Shown here piece after piece: positions 1 through 8,180 of a DNA stretch of 51,959 nucleotides (its first letter is position 1; each line of letters starts with the position of its first letter). Position numbers and translations under genes: made by a program. The DNA comes from Pseudomonadota bacterium. Its GTDB lineage: Bacteria; Tectomicrobia; Entotheonellia; Entotheonellales; Entotheonellaceae. The stretch covers positions 1-51,959 of the forward strand of contig SXND01000224.1 in assembly GCA_005777235.1 (NCBI GenBank). Direction: 5' to 3'. Below the pieces are notes generated by a model. The model was not told where the DNA came from and did no database searches. It worked only from the letters and a program-made list of their open reading frames with translations.

Positions 1-42
1 GCTGATTACAAATCAGCTGCTCTACCTTTGAGCTACATCGGC
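1..42 (-). tRNA. tRNA-Thr (anticodon TGT), 3' part outside the window
   Basis: Read on the minus strand, the sequence starts with acceptor strand GCCGATG, then TA, a D-arm (GCTC...GAGC) and an anticodon arm GCTGA-TTTGTAA-TCAGC whose loop gives anticodon TGT. The T-arm and 3' acceptor strand lie beyond position 1. In many deltaproteobacteria-like genomes rlmB is followed by a tRNA-Thr/Tyr/Gly cluster and tuf, so more tRNA genes are expected to the left (inference). Confidence 0.93.
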
Positions 43-103
43 GGAGCTACATTAGGCAGTGCAGACGTTTCCACATGCTGATAGACAAAATGAATAGCTG
101 TGG

Positions 104-132
104 ATCGTAAAAAAGAAAAAGCTTTTTGTCAA
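104..132 (-). promoter_or_regulatory. sigma70-type promoter for the tRNA-Thr transcript
   Basis: On the minus strand TTGACA (127-132) is followed after exactly 17 nt by TACGAT (104-109). The spacer is an A/T tract. The predicted start near 97 leaves a leader of about 55 nt before the tRNA. It lies in the gap between the rlmB stop and the tRNA, so the tRNA need not depend on read-through. Confidence 0.6.
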
Positions 133-144
133 TGAGAAAATGGT

Positions 145-924
145 TTAGCGAGCTCTTTCCTCGTGCAGCGTCTGTGCACTTATCGATACTGTGCGGCAAT
201 CCCAGCAATAGGCCAAAATAATCGCTCCTGCCGTCGCAACATTCAATGAGTTCATCGCTGCGTGCATAGGAATCCGGATAAAACCGTCGCAATACTGCCG
301 GACAAGACGACGGATACCACGACCTTCCGCCCCCAACACCAAGACGAGGCGTTCTGGCCAATCCATCTGTGCGACAGCTGTCGTACCCTGTGTATCCGCA
401 CCATACACCCAAAAACCGTCTTGTTTCAATGCCTCAAGGGCTTGGACCAGATTCCCTACCCGCACGATCCCCATGCGCTCAAGCGCGCCAGCTGAACGTT
501 TTGCGACAGTAGCAGTCACTGAGACGGCTTCGTGACGTGGGAGGAGAATCGTCTGTACCCCAAAAGCCGCAGCTGAACGAATCAACGCAGCAAAATTTCC
601 CACGTCGGTTACATTGTCGAGACATAATACTGTCTGTGGTCCTAGAGTGGTTTTAAGCGAGGCCAGCACCTCAGACCACGATGGGGAGGGAAGCGGTTTG
701 ACCAAGGCCACTACACCTTGGTGCGTGCCATTGCCTGACAGCTGCTGCAGCTGCGCACGGTCGACTTCGACGACGGGAATACTACGCTGTGCAGCGAGAC
801 CGAGCAGACGTTGGACACTAGGGTCACGCCGTTGTCGACTTACAAAAATCCTCGAGATAGACCGTCGCTCTTCCTGTAACGCTTCAAGGACCGGATGGAT
901 TCCATAGAGCTTTTCGTCAGCCAT
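145..924 (-). CDS. rlmB: 23S rRNA (guanosine-2'-O-)-methyltransferase RlmB, SPOUT/TrmH family
   Basis: About 259 aa. The N-terminal substrate-binding domain begins MADEKLYGIHPVLEAL. The C-terminal SPOUT knot shows the three family motifs: DNVTDVGNFAALIRSA (motif 1), LVLGAEGRGIRRL (motif 2) and IPMHAAMNSLNVATAGAI (motif 3, SAM binding). The family 2'-O-methylates a guanosine of 23S rRNA using SAM. The reading frame extends upstream, but the ATG at 924 matches the normal family N-terminus and overlaps the ispF stop by 8 nt, as expected in a translationally coupled operon (ispD-ispF-rlmB). ATG at 933 is a close alternative start. The exact target nucleotide is assigned from the family only. Confidence 0.9.
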   Translation of the reverse strand: MADEKLYGIHPVLEALQEERRSISRIFVSRQRRDPSVQRLLGLAAQRSIPVVEVDRAQLQQLSGNGTHQGVVALVKPLPSPSWSEVLASLKTTLGPQTVLCLDNVTDVGNFAALIRSAAAFGVQTILLPRHEAVSVTATVAKRSAGALERMGIVRVGNLVQALEALKQDGFWVYGADTQGTTAVAQMDWPERLVLVLGAEGRGIRRLVRQYCDGFIRIPMHAAMNSLNVATAGAIILAYCWDCRTVSISAQTLHEERAR

Positions 925-1411
925 CTTGACCATCCGTCTGGTGATCGACGCAGAGACAAACGGCATAGGCGGCGATGCCAGCACCAGTACCAGTAAAACC
1001 TAATCCATCTGTAGTCGTAGCCTTGACGCTTATCTGTGAGGGCGTGACACCAATGGTCGTCGCCAGCGTCTGTACCATATGGCTTATATAAGAGGCCAAA
1101 CGCGGGCGCTGGGCCACGACCGTGATATCCGCATTGCCTAGCGTATAATGCCGGGCAGATAACAACCCTACGACATGCTGCAAGAGACGCAAACTCGATA
1201 CCCCACGCCAACGCTCATCTGTGCTGGGGAAGTGTTGCCCCAGATCGCCGAGTGCGAGTGCCCCAAGCATAGCATCACATAACGCGTGGACCACTACATC
1301 CGCATCAGAATGGCCGTCGAGTCCAAAATCATAGGGAATGGCTACTCCACCAAGCACCAAAGGGCGGCCAACAACTAACGCGTGGACATCATATCCGATA
1401 CCAATACGCAT
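917..1411 (-). CDS. ispF: 2-C-methyl-D-erythritol 2,4-cyclodiphosphate synthase IspF
   Basis: 164 aa, normal family length. It cyclises CDP-methylerythritol 2-phosphate to MEcPP in the non-mevalonate isoprenoid pathway. The N-terminus MRIGIGYDVHAL carries the metal-ligand D-x-H. GLDGHSDADVVVHALCDAML supplies the next metal-binding His and the family signature, and VKATTTDGLGFTGTGAGIAA is the CDP-binding C-terminal segment. The frame is open upstream to 1471, but only the ATG at 1411 gives a family-like start. It lies 13 nt after the ispD stop. IspD and IspF are consecutive (though not adjacent) steps of the pathway, so clustering fits. Confidence 0.95.
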   Translation of the reverse strand: MRIGIGYDVHALVVGRPLVLGGVAIPYDFGLDGHSDADVVVHALCDAMLGALALGDLGQHFPSTDERWRGVSSLRLLQHVVGLLSARHYTLGNADITVVAQRPRLASYISHMVQTLATTIGVTPSQISVKATTTDGLGFTGTGAGIAAYAVCLCVDHQTDGQDG

Positions 1412-1424
1412 ACGGTCTTTCACC

Positions 1425-2138
1425 TTAGCACGCGTGATAGCGTAGGAAGGTTTCGCACCATACAAGATCATCTTTGGTTGTTACTTTGATATTATGCTCA
1501 AAACTCTCTACAATTTTTACTGGATGCCCTAGCGCTTCCAGTAAACCCGCCTCATCTGTCGCTTCAACGCCGTGGTGCCAGGCATGCTGGAAGGCAGCTC
1601 GTAAGAGACCATGTTGAAAAGCTTGAGGGGTCTGAATGCGCCACAAACTATCACGGGGCACAGTCATTTCGACTTCCCCCCCCGCTGAGACGCGTTTGAG
1701 CGTATCTTTCAGCGGGACTGCGGCGATGGCAGAACCGTCTTGTGCGGCACGCTCGAGTATCTGACAGATGAGTAACTCAGTCACAAAAGGTCGGACTCCA
1801 TCATGTACGATAACCAGCTCAACATCCTCTGACACGTGCTGCAACCCACGCCAAACGGATGCCTGACGTGTAGGGCCTCCGGCCACAACACCGCGAATTT
1901 TCTGCAATCCATACCGTTCAACAATTGTTTTTTGGCACTCCGCCGTATACTCCGTCGCCACGATAACCCAGACCTCACTAATGGCGTCACACGATTCAAA
2001 CACGGCAAGAGTACGGGCCAAAATCTCTCGGTCGCCAATCCGCAAAAATTGCTTCGGCGTCGTACTGCCCATGCGGCGCCCTGCACCAGCCGCAGGAATG
2101 AGGGCTGCCACACGACCATACGGCAATCTCGTGTCCAC
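1425..2138 (-). CDS. ispD: 2-C-methyl-D-erythritol 4-phosphate cytidylyltransferase IspD
   Basis: 237 aa, full length. It transfers CMP from CTP to methylerythritol 4-phosphate. The glycine-rich CTP-binding loop is IPAAGAGRRMGSTTPKQFL with conserved Arg and Lys residues. Later signatures are VIVHDGVRPFV, VPLKDTLK and WRIQTPQAFQ. It is the first gene of the ispD-ispF-rlmB operon on the minus strand. No typical sigma70 promoter was recognised in the upstream gap. Confidence 0.95.
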   Translation of the reverse strand: MDTRLPYGRVAALIPAAGAGRRMGSTTPKQFLRIGDREILARTLAVFESCDAISEVWVIVATEYTAECQKTIVERYGLQKIRGVVAGGPTRQASVWRGLQHVSEDVELVIVHDGVRPFVTELLICQILERAAQDGSAIAAVPLKDTLKRVSAGGEVEMTVPRDSLWRIQTPQAFQHGLLRAAFQHAWHHGVEATDEAGLLEALGHPVKIVESFEHNIKVTTKDDLVWCETFLRYHAC

Positions 2139-2577
2139 AGACTTCCTTTCACCGACAGCCTCGTGTCTTCACATCGCAATCGAGGAGTGCGGGTACGTCA
2201 TCCCTATGGGATATTTCTTTCTAGATGCGAGACATCTACGATCTCACTCAAGCTCTCTACAAGACAGGAAGACCATATCGCTAGGGAGAAAGATATAAGA
2301 GACAACTGTGACAAACCTTGAGTCATCCGTCAAGCAGGGTTGCAGTCGGGCTCTTTGCATACACCATGCCTACGGGCGGTGCTAGCGCTTGTTTGTCACC
2401 GTCTCGATGTGGCGTAGAGGATGCTGTCCAGAAATGAAGGCTTGAATTCTGTGGTCTCTTTTCGCTAGGATAAGGCGAGATCAAGCCTCGAAGGCAATGC
2501 AGGCCGCAGCGCCTTTTGGGCACCCCGAGCGAGTCGCTCTTGCTTTGCCCCAGCTGTCTTTGTCAGAGGGGTGCGCC

Positions 2578-2907
2578 ATGCTATTGCTGCATAAGACCCT
2601 GGAAACTGTCGCAGACTTTTTTAGCCATGGAGGGCTCTGGATTCTGGTGTGGATTCTGGTACTACTGAGCTTCTGCTTCTTTCTGTCTCGGATGAAGAGC
2701 ACGTCGCACAAATCCCGCCCCTGGATTGTGCGCAAAGGGGAATGTCCTTTCTGTGGGCATGAGTTATTCGGCACCACACGGAATTATCAACGTCTCTACC
2801 TGCTTGAGACCTTGTCTCCGGAAAGTAAATATCTCTGTATGCATTGTGACCGTGACAAGGTTGCCGATCTCCTCAGCAAATATCGCTTGGGGTTCGCCGA
2901 TGAGTAA
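2578..2907 (+). CDS. Small membrane protein with a zinc-ribbon-like domain, unknown function
   Basis: 109 aa from ATG 2578 (the frame is open upstream to 2497, but the additional 27 residues look non-coding). One strong transmembrane segment (about residues 18-38, GLWILVWILVLLSFCFFL) is followed by a basic stretch and a C-terminal part with two Cys pairs (CPFCGHE and CMHCD) about 35 residues apart. This suggests a membrane-anchored cytoplasmic zinc ribbon. Not recognised as a named family. The following SDR gene starts 51 nt downstream on the same strand. The region 2139-2577 upstream holds no other supportable gene. Confidence 0.6.
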   Translation: MLLLHKTLETVADFFSHGGLWILVWILVLLSFCFFLSRMKSTSHKSRPWIVRKGECPFCGHELFGTTRNYQRLYLLETLSPESKYLCMHCDRDKVADLLSKYRLGFADE

Positions 2908-2958
2908 GGCGATTGTCGCCCCGAAAAGCGTGCGCTTACGTGCGGAAGGATCTCCCAG

Positions 2959-3750
2959 ATGACTACGTCTCCTTTTTCCCTCGAAGGGAAAACCATTATT
3001 GTCACCGGTGGAGGCATCGGCATTGGGAAAAGCATTTCGTTGGAATGTGCCCGTGCTGGTGCGGACATCATGTTGTGCAGCCGCCGGCTGGAGCACCTCG
3101 AAGCCACTGCCGAGGCCATTCGCAGTCTTGGGAAGCGTGCATTAGCTCTGCCCGTGGACGTTCGCGACCCCGCACAGGTCAACAGCGTCGTACAGCGAAC
3201 GTTAGAAGAGTTTGGCAAGGTTGATGTCCTCGTGAACAATCATGGCGCGAGCTTTCGTGCCCCGGTAGAAAACATCAGTCTCAATGGCTGGAACACCGTC
3301 GTCAGTATCAATTTGCATGGTGTCTTTCTCTTCTGCCAAGCGGTAGGAAAAGCCATGATTGAACGCCAGGCAGGAGGCGTCATCGTCAACATCGCTTCCA
3401 TGGCAGGTGTGCGTGGTTCCCAGATGATGTCCCACTACGGTGCCTCAAAAGCCGCTGTGATCAATTTTACGACGACATTGGCTCTGGAATGGGCGCCCCA
3501 TAACATTCGGGTGAACTGTATTGCCCCAGGCCCTGTTGAGACAGAGGGGTATCTGGAAGTCCTCCATCGGACGAATCCTAACGCAGAGGAAGTCTATCGT
3601 AATGTTGCCTCGCGTATCGCGCTAGGCCGATGGGGTCGCGTCGAAGAAATTGCGTATCCCACGATTTTTCTCGCGTCCGAGGCATCGAGCTTCATGACGG
3701 GGACGACCATCCACATTGACGGAGGTCCACCACGTCGCGAGATGGAATAG
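2959..3750 (+). CDS. Short-chain dehydrogenase/reductase (SDR) family oxidoreductase
   Basis: 263 aa, classical SDR length. The NAD(P)-binding TGGGIGIGK motif lies at about residues 17-24. CSRR after beta2 fits NADP preference. The NNHG motif (variant of NNAG) is at about 94-97. The catalytic Ser lies in IASMAGVRGS and Tyr/Lys in SHYGASK. The C-terminal IHIDGG signature is typical of the FabG-like group. The substrate cannot be told from sequence. The alpha/beta hydrolase 27 nt downstream is probably co-transcribed, suggesting a small catabolic unit acting on a hydroxy/keto ester or acyl substrate (inference). Confidence 0.85.
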   Translation: MTTSPFSLEGKTIIVTGGGIGIGKSISLECARAGADIMLCSRRLEHLEATAEAIRSLGKRALALPVDVRDPAQVNSVVQRTLEEFGKVDVLVNNHGASFRAPVENISLNGWNTVVSINLHGVFLFCQAVGKAMIERQAGGVIVNIASMAGVRGSQMMSHYGASKAAVINFTTTLALEWAPHNIRVNCIAPGPVETEGYLEVLHRTNPNAEEVYRNVASRIALGRWGRVEEIAYPTIFLASEASSFMTGTTIHIDGGPPRREME

Positions 3751-3777
3751 CCAGGTCTCCCAGGTCTGAGGACGTCT

Positions 3778-4620
3778 ATGCAGACAAAACCGATCGAGAA
3801 ATACTTGCAGTTAGAACACGTGAAGTTGCATGCCCTTGACTACGGTGGTCCAGGGCCGCACACGTTGGTGTGCATTCATGGGGGTGGCGCGAACGCGCAC
3901 TGGTTCGATTTCATCGGACCGGCTCTAGCGCGTGATTGTCACGTGCTCGCTGTAGATTTGCGTGGGCATGGTGATAGCAGTTGGGCGGAGCCGCCCATCT
4001 ACACTTTTGAAGCCCATATACAGGATCTCCGGGCGTTTTGCCGCGCTGAACAGATCACCGCGCCAGTCTTGGTGGGCCATTCGATGGGAGGAATACTCCT
4101 CACCCAATACACCGGGACATGGCCGGAAGATGTTGGGGCACTTATCGTCTGTGACTCACGGCCTGTGTATTCTGAGGAAGCGGCCGATGTCTTACAGCAA
4201 CTGGGACGCCGTCCAAGCCGGGAGTATCCCACCTTGGAGGAATATATCGCCCATTTTCGTATTCGTCCTGAAGGCATACGCGCATCGCAAGCCATCCATG
4301 CCTACATCGCGCGCTCAGCCGCCCGCCAATTACCCCATGGCACCTGGAGTCATAAGATTGATCGTCGCGTGTATGCGCAACGCACGTCGAGTGATACGTG
4401 GCCGTTCTGGCAGAGGATTACCTGCCCAGCCTTCGTGCTACGGGCTGAGCATAGCCCACGCCTCACGCCTGAGCTCTTACAAGACATCCAGGGAAGATGC
4501 CCACAGATGGAGTGGGCTGCAGTGCCTGAGGCTGGGCATCATCTGATGCTGGATCAGCCCCAGCACACTGTGGACCTGATCCGGGCATTTCTACAGCGCC
4601 ATCATTTCATCCAGGCTTGA
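3778..4620 (+). CDS. Alpha/beta-fold hydrolase
   Basis: 280 aa. Features are the oxyanion-hole HGGGANAHWFD (about 34-44), strand and loop VDLRGHGDS (59-67), nucleophile elbow GHSMGG with Ser102, and a catalytic His in EAGHHLML (about 254). These place it in the esterase/lipase-like alpha/beta hydrolases (epoxide hydrolase, haloperoxidase and C-C hydrolase relatives). Substrate is not predictable. It starts 27 nt after the SDR with a GAGGAC ribosome site and ends convergently against nadC with an 18-nt gap. Confidence 0.85.
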   Translation: MQTKPIEKYLQLEHVKLHALDYGGPGPHTLVCIHGGGANAHWFDFIGPALARDCHVLAVDLRGHGDSSWAEPPIYTFEAHIQDLRAFCRAEQITAPVLVGHSMGGILLTQYTGTWPEDVGALIVCDSRPVYSEEAADVLQQLGRRPSREYPTLEEYIAHFRIRPEGIRASQAIHAYIARSAARQLPHGTWSHKIDRRVYAQRTSSDTWPFWQRITCPAFVLRAEHSPRLTPELLQDIQGRCPQMEWAAVPEAGHHLMLDQPQHTVDLIRAFLQRHHFIQA

Positions 4621-4638
4621 GGCCCGCTCCTCAGCTTC

Positions 4639-5499
4639 TTACGTTTCTGCGGTCATTTCGAGGCTAATATCGACCGCTGGTGCCGAGTGCGTGAGTGCTC
4701 CAACGGAGATGAGATCGACCCCGGCTTCAGCGTAAGAGCGGACTGTTTGGAGAGTAATGCCCCCGGAGGATTCGAGTAAGATCTCGTCTCCTCTTGGCCT
4801 AGAACGTACAAGATGCACGGCTTCCCGTGTCTGCTCGGGACTCATATTATCTAACAAGATAGCATCTGCCCCGGCTGTAAGCGCAGCATGCAGTTGGGCG
4901 AAGTCTTCCACCTCAATCTCGATTTTTTGCAAGTGCGATACGGCGTGGCGGGCCTGTTGAATGGCTGTCGCGACACCACCGGCAATGGCAATGTGATTAT
5001 CTTTAATCAGCACACCATCCCCCAAGCCGAAGCGATGATTGTGCCCTCCCCCAACACGCACGGCATATTTTTCGAGTAGACGGAGTCCTGGGGTGGTTTT
5101 CCGCGTGTCGACAATACGGGCCTTCGTATGCTGCACAGCATCTACATAGCGCTGGGTCACAGTCGCCACGCCTGAAAGACGCTGGAGTAAATTCAGGGCG
5201 ACACGCTCTGCAGTGAGGAGTGCACAGGCAGATCCACGCACCTGAGCCAACACACCGCCAGGATTCAGATGCGCACCATCCGACACCATAGGGGCAAATT
5301 CTATCGTGCTATCGACGAGGTGAAAGACCTCCTTGGCCACGGCAAGCCCGGCCAGCACGAGGGGTTCCTTGGCGAAGATCTGCCCATGTGCACGGGCCTG
5401 GGGCGGGACGATAGCCAGGGTGGTAATATCGCCATATCCCACATCTTCTTCGAGTAGACGCGACACCAGTTCTCGGATAGCCATGGGGGAATAAAACAT
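4639..5499 (-). CDS. nadC: Nicotinate-nucleotide pyrophosphorylase (carboxylating) NadC
   Basis: 286 aa, family length. It converts quinolinate and PRPP to nicotinate mononucleotide, CO2 and PPi in de novo NAD synthesis. Diagnostic motifs are LEEDVGYGDITT near the N-terminus, VDTRKTTPGLRLLEKYAV with active-site Arg/Lys, GGHNHRFGLGDGVLIKDNHI, the acidic EIEVEDF, LLDNMSP and LLESSGGI near the end. Start ATG 5499 has a strong GGAGGAAA site just upstream. Stand-alone: nadA/nadB are not in the window. Confidence 0.95.
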   Translation of the reverse strand: MFYSPMAIRELVSRLLEEDVGYGDITTLAIVPPQARAHGQIFAKEPLVLAGLAVAKEVFHLVDSTIEFAPMVSDGAHLNPGGVLAQVRGSACALLTAERVALNLLQRLSGVATVTQRYVDAVQHTKARIVDTRKTTPGLRLLEKYAVRVGGGHNHRFGLGDGVLIKDNHIAIAGGVATAIQQARHAVSHLQKIEIEVEDFAQLHAALTAGADAILLDNMSPEQTREAVHLVRSRPRGDEILLESSGGITLQTVRSYAEAGVDLISVGALTHSAPAVDISLEMTAET

Positions 5500-5643
5500 A
5501 GATTTCCTCCAGGGAGTACGACCAGAGGGCGCATCCCTAGCACATACTCCTCTTTATGTGTTATATTCACAGGTTGCGCAACGTTATTGCCACTACGGCA
5601 GTCGTCCTGTGCCACAAGGTTGTCAGCGTCAGGAGGCCGAACC

Positions 5644-5940
5644 TTGACTACCCAGCACGCGTTCCTTGATGCCGCTATTAAGAAAATCGGTAATCGCTAT
5701 CTTGCCACTATGCTGATTGCGAAACGTATTCGCCAGCTATATCATGGTGCACCGGCGCTCGTGGCACATGATGAAGAAGAGAGTCACTTCACCATCACGG
5801 TTCGTGAAATCGCCGAGGGCCATCTCACTATCGAATTGGCTACGGGAAGCCTCCTCATTATTCCACCGCCCCCGACCTATCATAGGAATGGGGGCACGCC
5901 TGAGGTCGCCTCAGCCTCAGAGGCCAGCGACATTCCATAG
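5644..5940 (+). CDS. rpoZ: DNA-directed RNA polymerase omega subunit
   Basis: 98 aa from a TTG start at 5644, chosen because AGGAGG (5631-5636) lies 7 nt upstream; the open frame extends to 5587 without a ribosome site. Residues from AFLDAAIKKIGNRYLATMLI through AKRIRQLYHGAPALV to TVREIAEGHLTIE follow the omega pattern (NRY, AKRARQL-G, REI-G). Omega assists beta' folding and RNAP assembly. The C-terminal tail with PPPPTYHRN is unconserved. Divergent from nadC. Confidence 0.82.
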   Translation: MTTQHAFLDAAIKKIGNRYLATMLIAKRIRQLYHGAPALVAHDEEESHFTITVREIAEGHLTIELATGSLLIIPPPPTYHRNGGTPEVASASEASDIP

Positions 5941-5988
5941 AGACCAAGACCTAGGGTAAGGATGCTGGAAATTTGCCGTATCCTCCAA

Positions 5989-6024
5989 GCCTTGCCATGG
6001 TAGCATCTTTGACGATGGCAAGGC
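5989..6024. other. Inverted repeat between rpoZ and the following small gene
   Basis: GCCTTGCCAT (5989-5998) and ATGGCAAGGC (6015-6024) form a perfect 10-bp stem with a 16-nt loop. There is no downstream T-run, so it is not a clear intrinsic terminator. It could be an mRNA structure or a protein-binding dyad. Confidence 0.4.
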
Positions 6025-6070
6025 AAATCGGACGAGCATGAGCTGACGACTTGGTTGTGAGGGACAAAGG

Positions 6071-6352
6071 GTGAAAAGCTACACTGCCTTGACACAGAAT
6101 ATGTTCAAACATCTCGCGCACGGCGAGGAGGTGCAATACGGGGCCTTTCGCGTCAAAACGCTGGAGGATAAGATTATCGTCCGTGGGGTCTTACAGGATG
6201 GTCGTGAGATGGAATTGCATTATCGGCTACGTCCAGGCAAAGACGCAGGTTTCTCGAAAGAACAATTGAAGAATATCTTCGCTTTCAGGGAAAAACCCTT
6301 GTTTAGTATCAACATACGATCACGCAGAACTACGCAGCCAGCACGAACCTAA
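6071..6352 (+). CDS. Small hypothetical protein
   Basis: 93 aa from a GTG start at 6071, preceded by GGGACAAAGG. Composition is that of a small soluble globular protein: amphipathic helix MFKHLAHGEE, then beta-rich YGAFRVKTLEDKIIVRGV and MELHYRL. No Cys motif, signal or membrane segment. No family recognised. It follows rpoZ on the same strand after 130 nt and ends against a palindrome (6364-6397). Confidence 0.5.
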   Translation: MKSYTALTQNMFKHLAHGEEVQYGAFRVKTLEDKIIVRGVLQDGREMELHYRLRPGKDAGFSKEQLKNIFAFREKPLFSINIRSRRTTQPART

Positions 6353-6363
6353 TGCACTCGTCG

Positions 6364-6397
6364 CGGGAAGGTTCGCGGTCTCCGTGCGACCTTCCCG
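6364..6397. terminator. Palindrome between convergent genes, likely bidirectional terminator
   Basis: CGGGAAGGT (6364-6372) pairs with ACCTTCCCG (6389-6397). An inner CGC/GCG extends the stem. It sits exactly between the stop of the 6071 gene and the stop of the fmdB-like gene. No strong U-tract, so termination is inferred from position and stability. Confidence 0.45.
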
Positions 6398-6412
6398 TGT
6401 GTATCGCCCAAG

Positions 6413-6763
6413 CTAGGCGGCAGAAGAAGAGGACGTCGTGGAACTGGAGCTTGCGTCGGGACTCGCCGATGGCGCACTGGCAGATTCTGTGCTTGACGAT
6501 CCTTCACCTTTGTCTGAGCTTTTCGTATCACCGGTGCTGGTATCGGCATCATTTTTGCCCGCTGTTTGCTCATTTTTGCCACCGTTGCGTCCATAATCAG
6601 TGACATACCAGCCGCTACCTTTAAGATGAAAAGCCGAGCGCGAGATCAACTTCTGTACGGTCCCAGCGCAGGACGTGCACGTCTCCGCTGGCGGATCCGA
6701 AAACTTTTGCATCAGTTCAAACTGATGACCACAAGCGAGGCAGCGATACTCATAAATTGGCAT
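6413..6763 (-). CDS. FmdB-family zinc ribbon protein
   Basis: 116 aa. The N-terminus [19 protein letters not shown] with CLAC and CTSC Cys pairs (about 9-12 and 31-34) and [20 protein letters not shown] is the FmdB/CxxC_CXXC_SSSS family signature, a small putative regulatory or chaperone-like zinc ribbon. The second half is a low-complexity Ser/Thr/Ala/Gly tail, typically disordered. GGAGGAG precedes the ATG. The gene is transcribed from a sigma70 promoter overlapped by a CIRCE operator (see next entries), linking it to the heat-shock repressor HrcA. That control is unusual for this family as far as I know. Confidence 0.85.
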   Translation of the reverse strand: MPIYEYRCLACGHQFELMQKFSDPPAETCTSCAGTVQKLISRSAFHLKGSGWYVTDYGRNGGKNEQTAGKNDADTSTGDTKSSDKGEGSSSTESASAPSASPDASSSSTTSSSSAA

Positions 6764-6814
6764 ACGTAGCTCTCCTCCTCCGTCTCTCGTGCATCTGAGT
6801 CGGGTACACCACCG

Positions 6815-6841
6815 TTAGCACTCGACTCCCATGAGTGCTAA
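6815..6841 (-). promoter_or_regulatory. CIRCE element (HrcA operator)
   Basis: TTAGCACTC (6815-6823), 9-nt spacer, GAGTGCTAA (6833-6841): an exact match to the CIRCE consensus TTAGCACTC-N9-GAGTGCTAA. It covers the predicted transcription start of the fmdB-like gene, 52 nt upstream of its ATG, as expected for repression by HrcA. CIRCE normally precedes groESL or dnaK/hrcA operons, none of which is in this window. Confidence 0.95.
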
Positions 6842-6845
6842 CGGA

Positions 6846-6874
6846 AATGTAATATGGCCTAGATGACTTGTCAA
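6846..6874 (-). promoter_or_regulatory. sigma70 promoter of the fmdB-like gene
   Basis: On the minus strand TTGACA (6869-6874), a 17-nt spacer, then TACATT (6846-6851). The expected +1 at about 6839 falls inside the CIRCE element. Confidence 0.8.
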
Positions 6875-7000
6875 GCGTCGAATAGCGCTGCGCCACCACC
6901 TTGGCAGTTCACGTGTGCTGCTGCTCCTGGCATGCATCATGGCTATACTGTGACGCGTTGCACGTTCCCTGTCTACCGTGTGATTTGACTGGAGTGTTCT

Positions 7001-8161
7001 ATGACGACTATCGCCTCGCCGCGCCAAATGATGTATGCCCAAATTGTCAGCCAACCTGCGTTGCTGCTTGAGGTCTTCGAGACCACCGAACGCGCAGTCC
7101 AGGAGGCGTTTGCCCGTTTACAGCCCCAGCGCTGGCAAGCGATCTACACCGCGGGCTGTGGGGATTCGTTTTACGCTGGTCTCGCGTGTGAGATGGCCTT
7201 CGCCCGCTTTTGTCGCCTGCCGGTGAAAGCCCTGTCGGCGATGCAATTCGCCCGGTATGAGGCAGATAGATTATCACCACAGGCGGTCGTGTTTGGCATC
7301 TCGAACTCGGGCCGAGTGTCACGTTCCATCGAAGCAGTGCACTTGGCGCGTGCTGCCGGGGCGGAGACGATTGCGATCACTGGGAACGCCAGCAGTGGCA
7401 TCGCCCAAGCTGCCGCCGCTGCCGTGGCCGTGCCAATCCCAGAGATGGGACGTTCACCAGGGATTCGTTCGTATACGGTGCAGTTACTGAGTCTGTTCTT
7501 GAGTGCCTTGCATTTGGGGGAAGTGCGCCAGGTCATCTCGGCAGCAGAAGCGCAGGCGTGGCGGCAGCAGTTACGCGAGGTCGCCGCCTGTATGGATGCG
7601 ACGATCCAGGCAAACGATGCATATGCCAAGCACGTGGCGGAACGCTTTGGTGGGGCAGAGAATTGGGTCTTTATGGGTTCTGGCCCCAGTTATGCGACCG
7701 CCTTATTTATTGCCGCGAAGCTGGTGGAGAGCTGTGGAGCCAATGCCTGGGCGCAGGATATTGAGGAGTGGGCCCATATTCAGTTCTTCAACCAGCAAGA
7801 GCAGACACCGACATGTGTCATCATGCCCCCTGGCCGCAGCCTAGATCGCGCCTTAGAACTGCTGCCGTATGCCAAAGGTATTGGTCGCCCAACGCTGGCG
7901 GTGGCGAGTGGGACGCAGTCATTGAGCGCGGAACAAGCCGATATTATCCTGCCGGTGCCGCAGGCTGTCCCTGAGGTGTTTTCGCCCCTGGTGTACTGCC
8001 TGGCCGGCGAACTGCTGGCTTACTACCTTGCTGAGGTACAAGGCGCAGAGTTTTTCCAGGCCACGCGGACATTTCGCGGCAGCGGGGATCGCCTGCGAGG
8101 TAGCCACACCTTGGCGCATCCAGAGGCGTTCGCCCGCCTAGACGACGCGACGGCCGACTAA
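7001..8161 (+). CDS. Double-SIS-domain sugar isomerase (GlmS isomerase-half/AgaS/FrlB-like)
   Basis: 386 aa with two SIS phosphosugar-binding domains. The first spans about residues 40-175 (YTAGCGDSFYAG, then FGISNSGRVSRSIEAV and AITGNASSG). The second spans about 210-350 (FMGSGPSYATALFIAAKLVE). This is the architecture of the isomerase half of GlmS without the glutaminase domain, as in deglycases and AgaS-type ketose/aldose isomerases for amino sugars. Substrate unknown. GGAG lies upstream of the ATG. It is a single gene on this strand, ending convergently with the RND gene. Confidence 0.85.
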   Translation: MTTIASPRQMMYAQIVSQPALLLEVFETTERAVQEAFARLQPQRWQAIYTAGCGDSFYAGLACEMAFARFCRLPVKALSAMQFARYEADRLSPQAVVFGISNSGRVSRSIEAVHLARAAGAETIAITGNASSGIAQAAAAAVAVPIPEMGRSPGIRSYTVQLLSLFLSALHLGEVRQVISAAEAQAWRQQLREVAACMDATIQANDAYAKHVAERFGGAENWVFMGSGPSYATALFIAAKLVESCGANAWAQDIEEWAHIQFFNQQEQTPTCVIMPPGRSLDRALELLPYAKGIGRPTLAVASGTQSLSAEQADIILPVPQAVPEVFSPLVYCLAGELLAYYLAEVQGAEFFQATRTFRGSGDRLRGSHTLAHPEAFARLDDATAD

Positions 8162-8180
8162 CGCCACGCCACTGTGTGCC

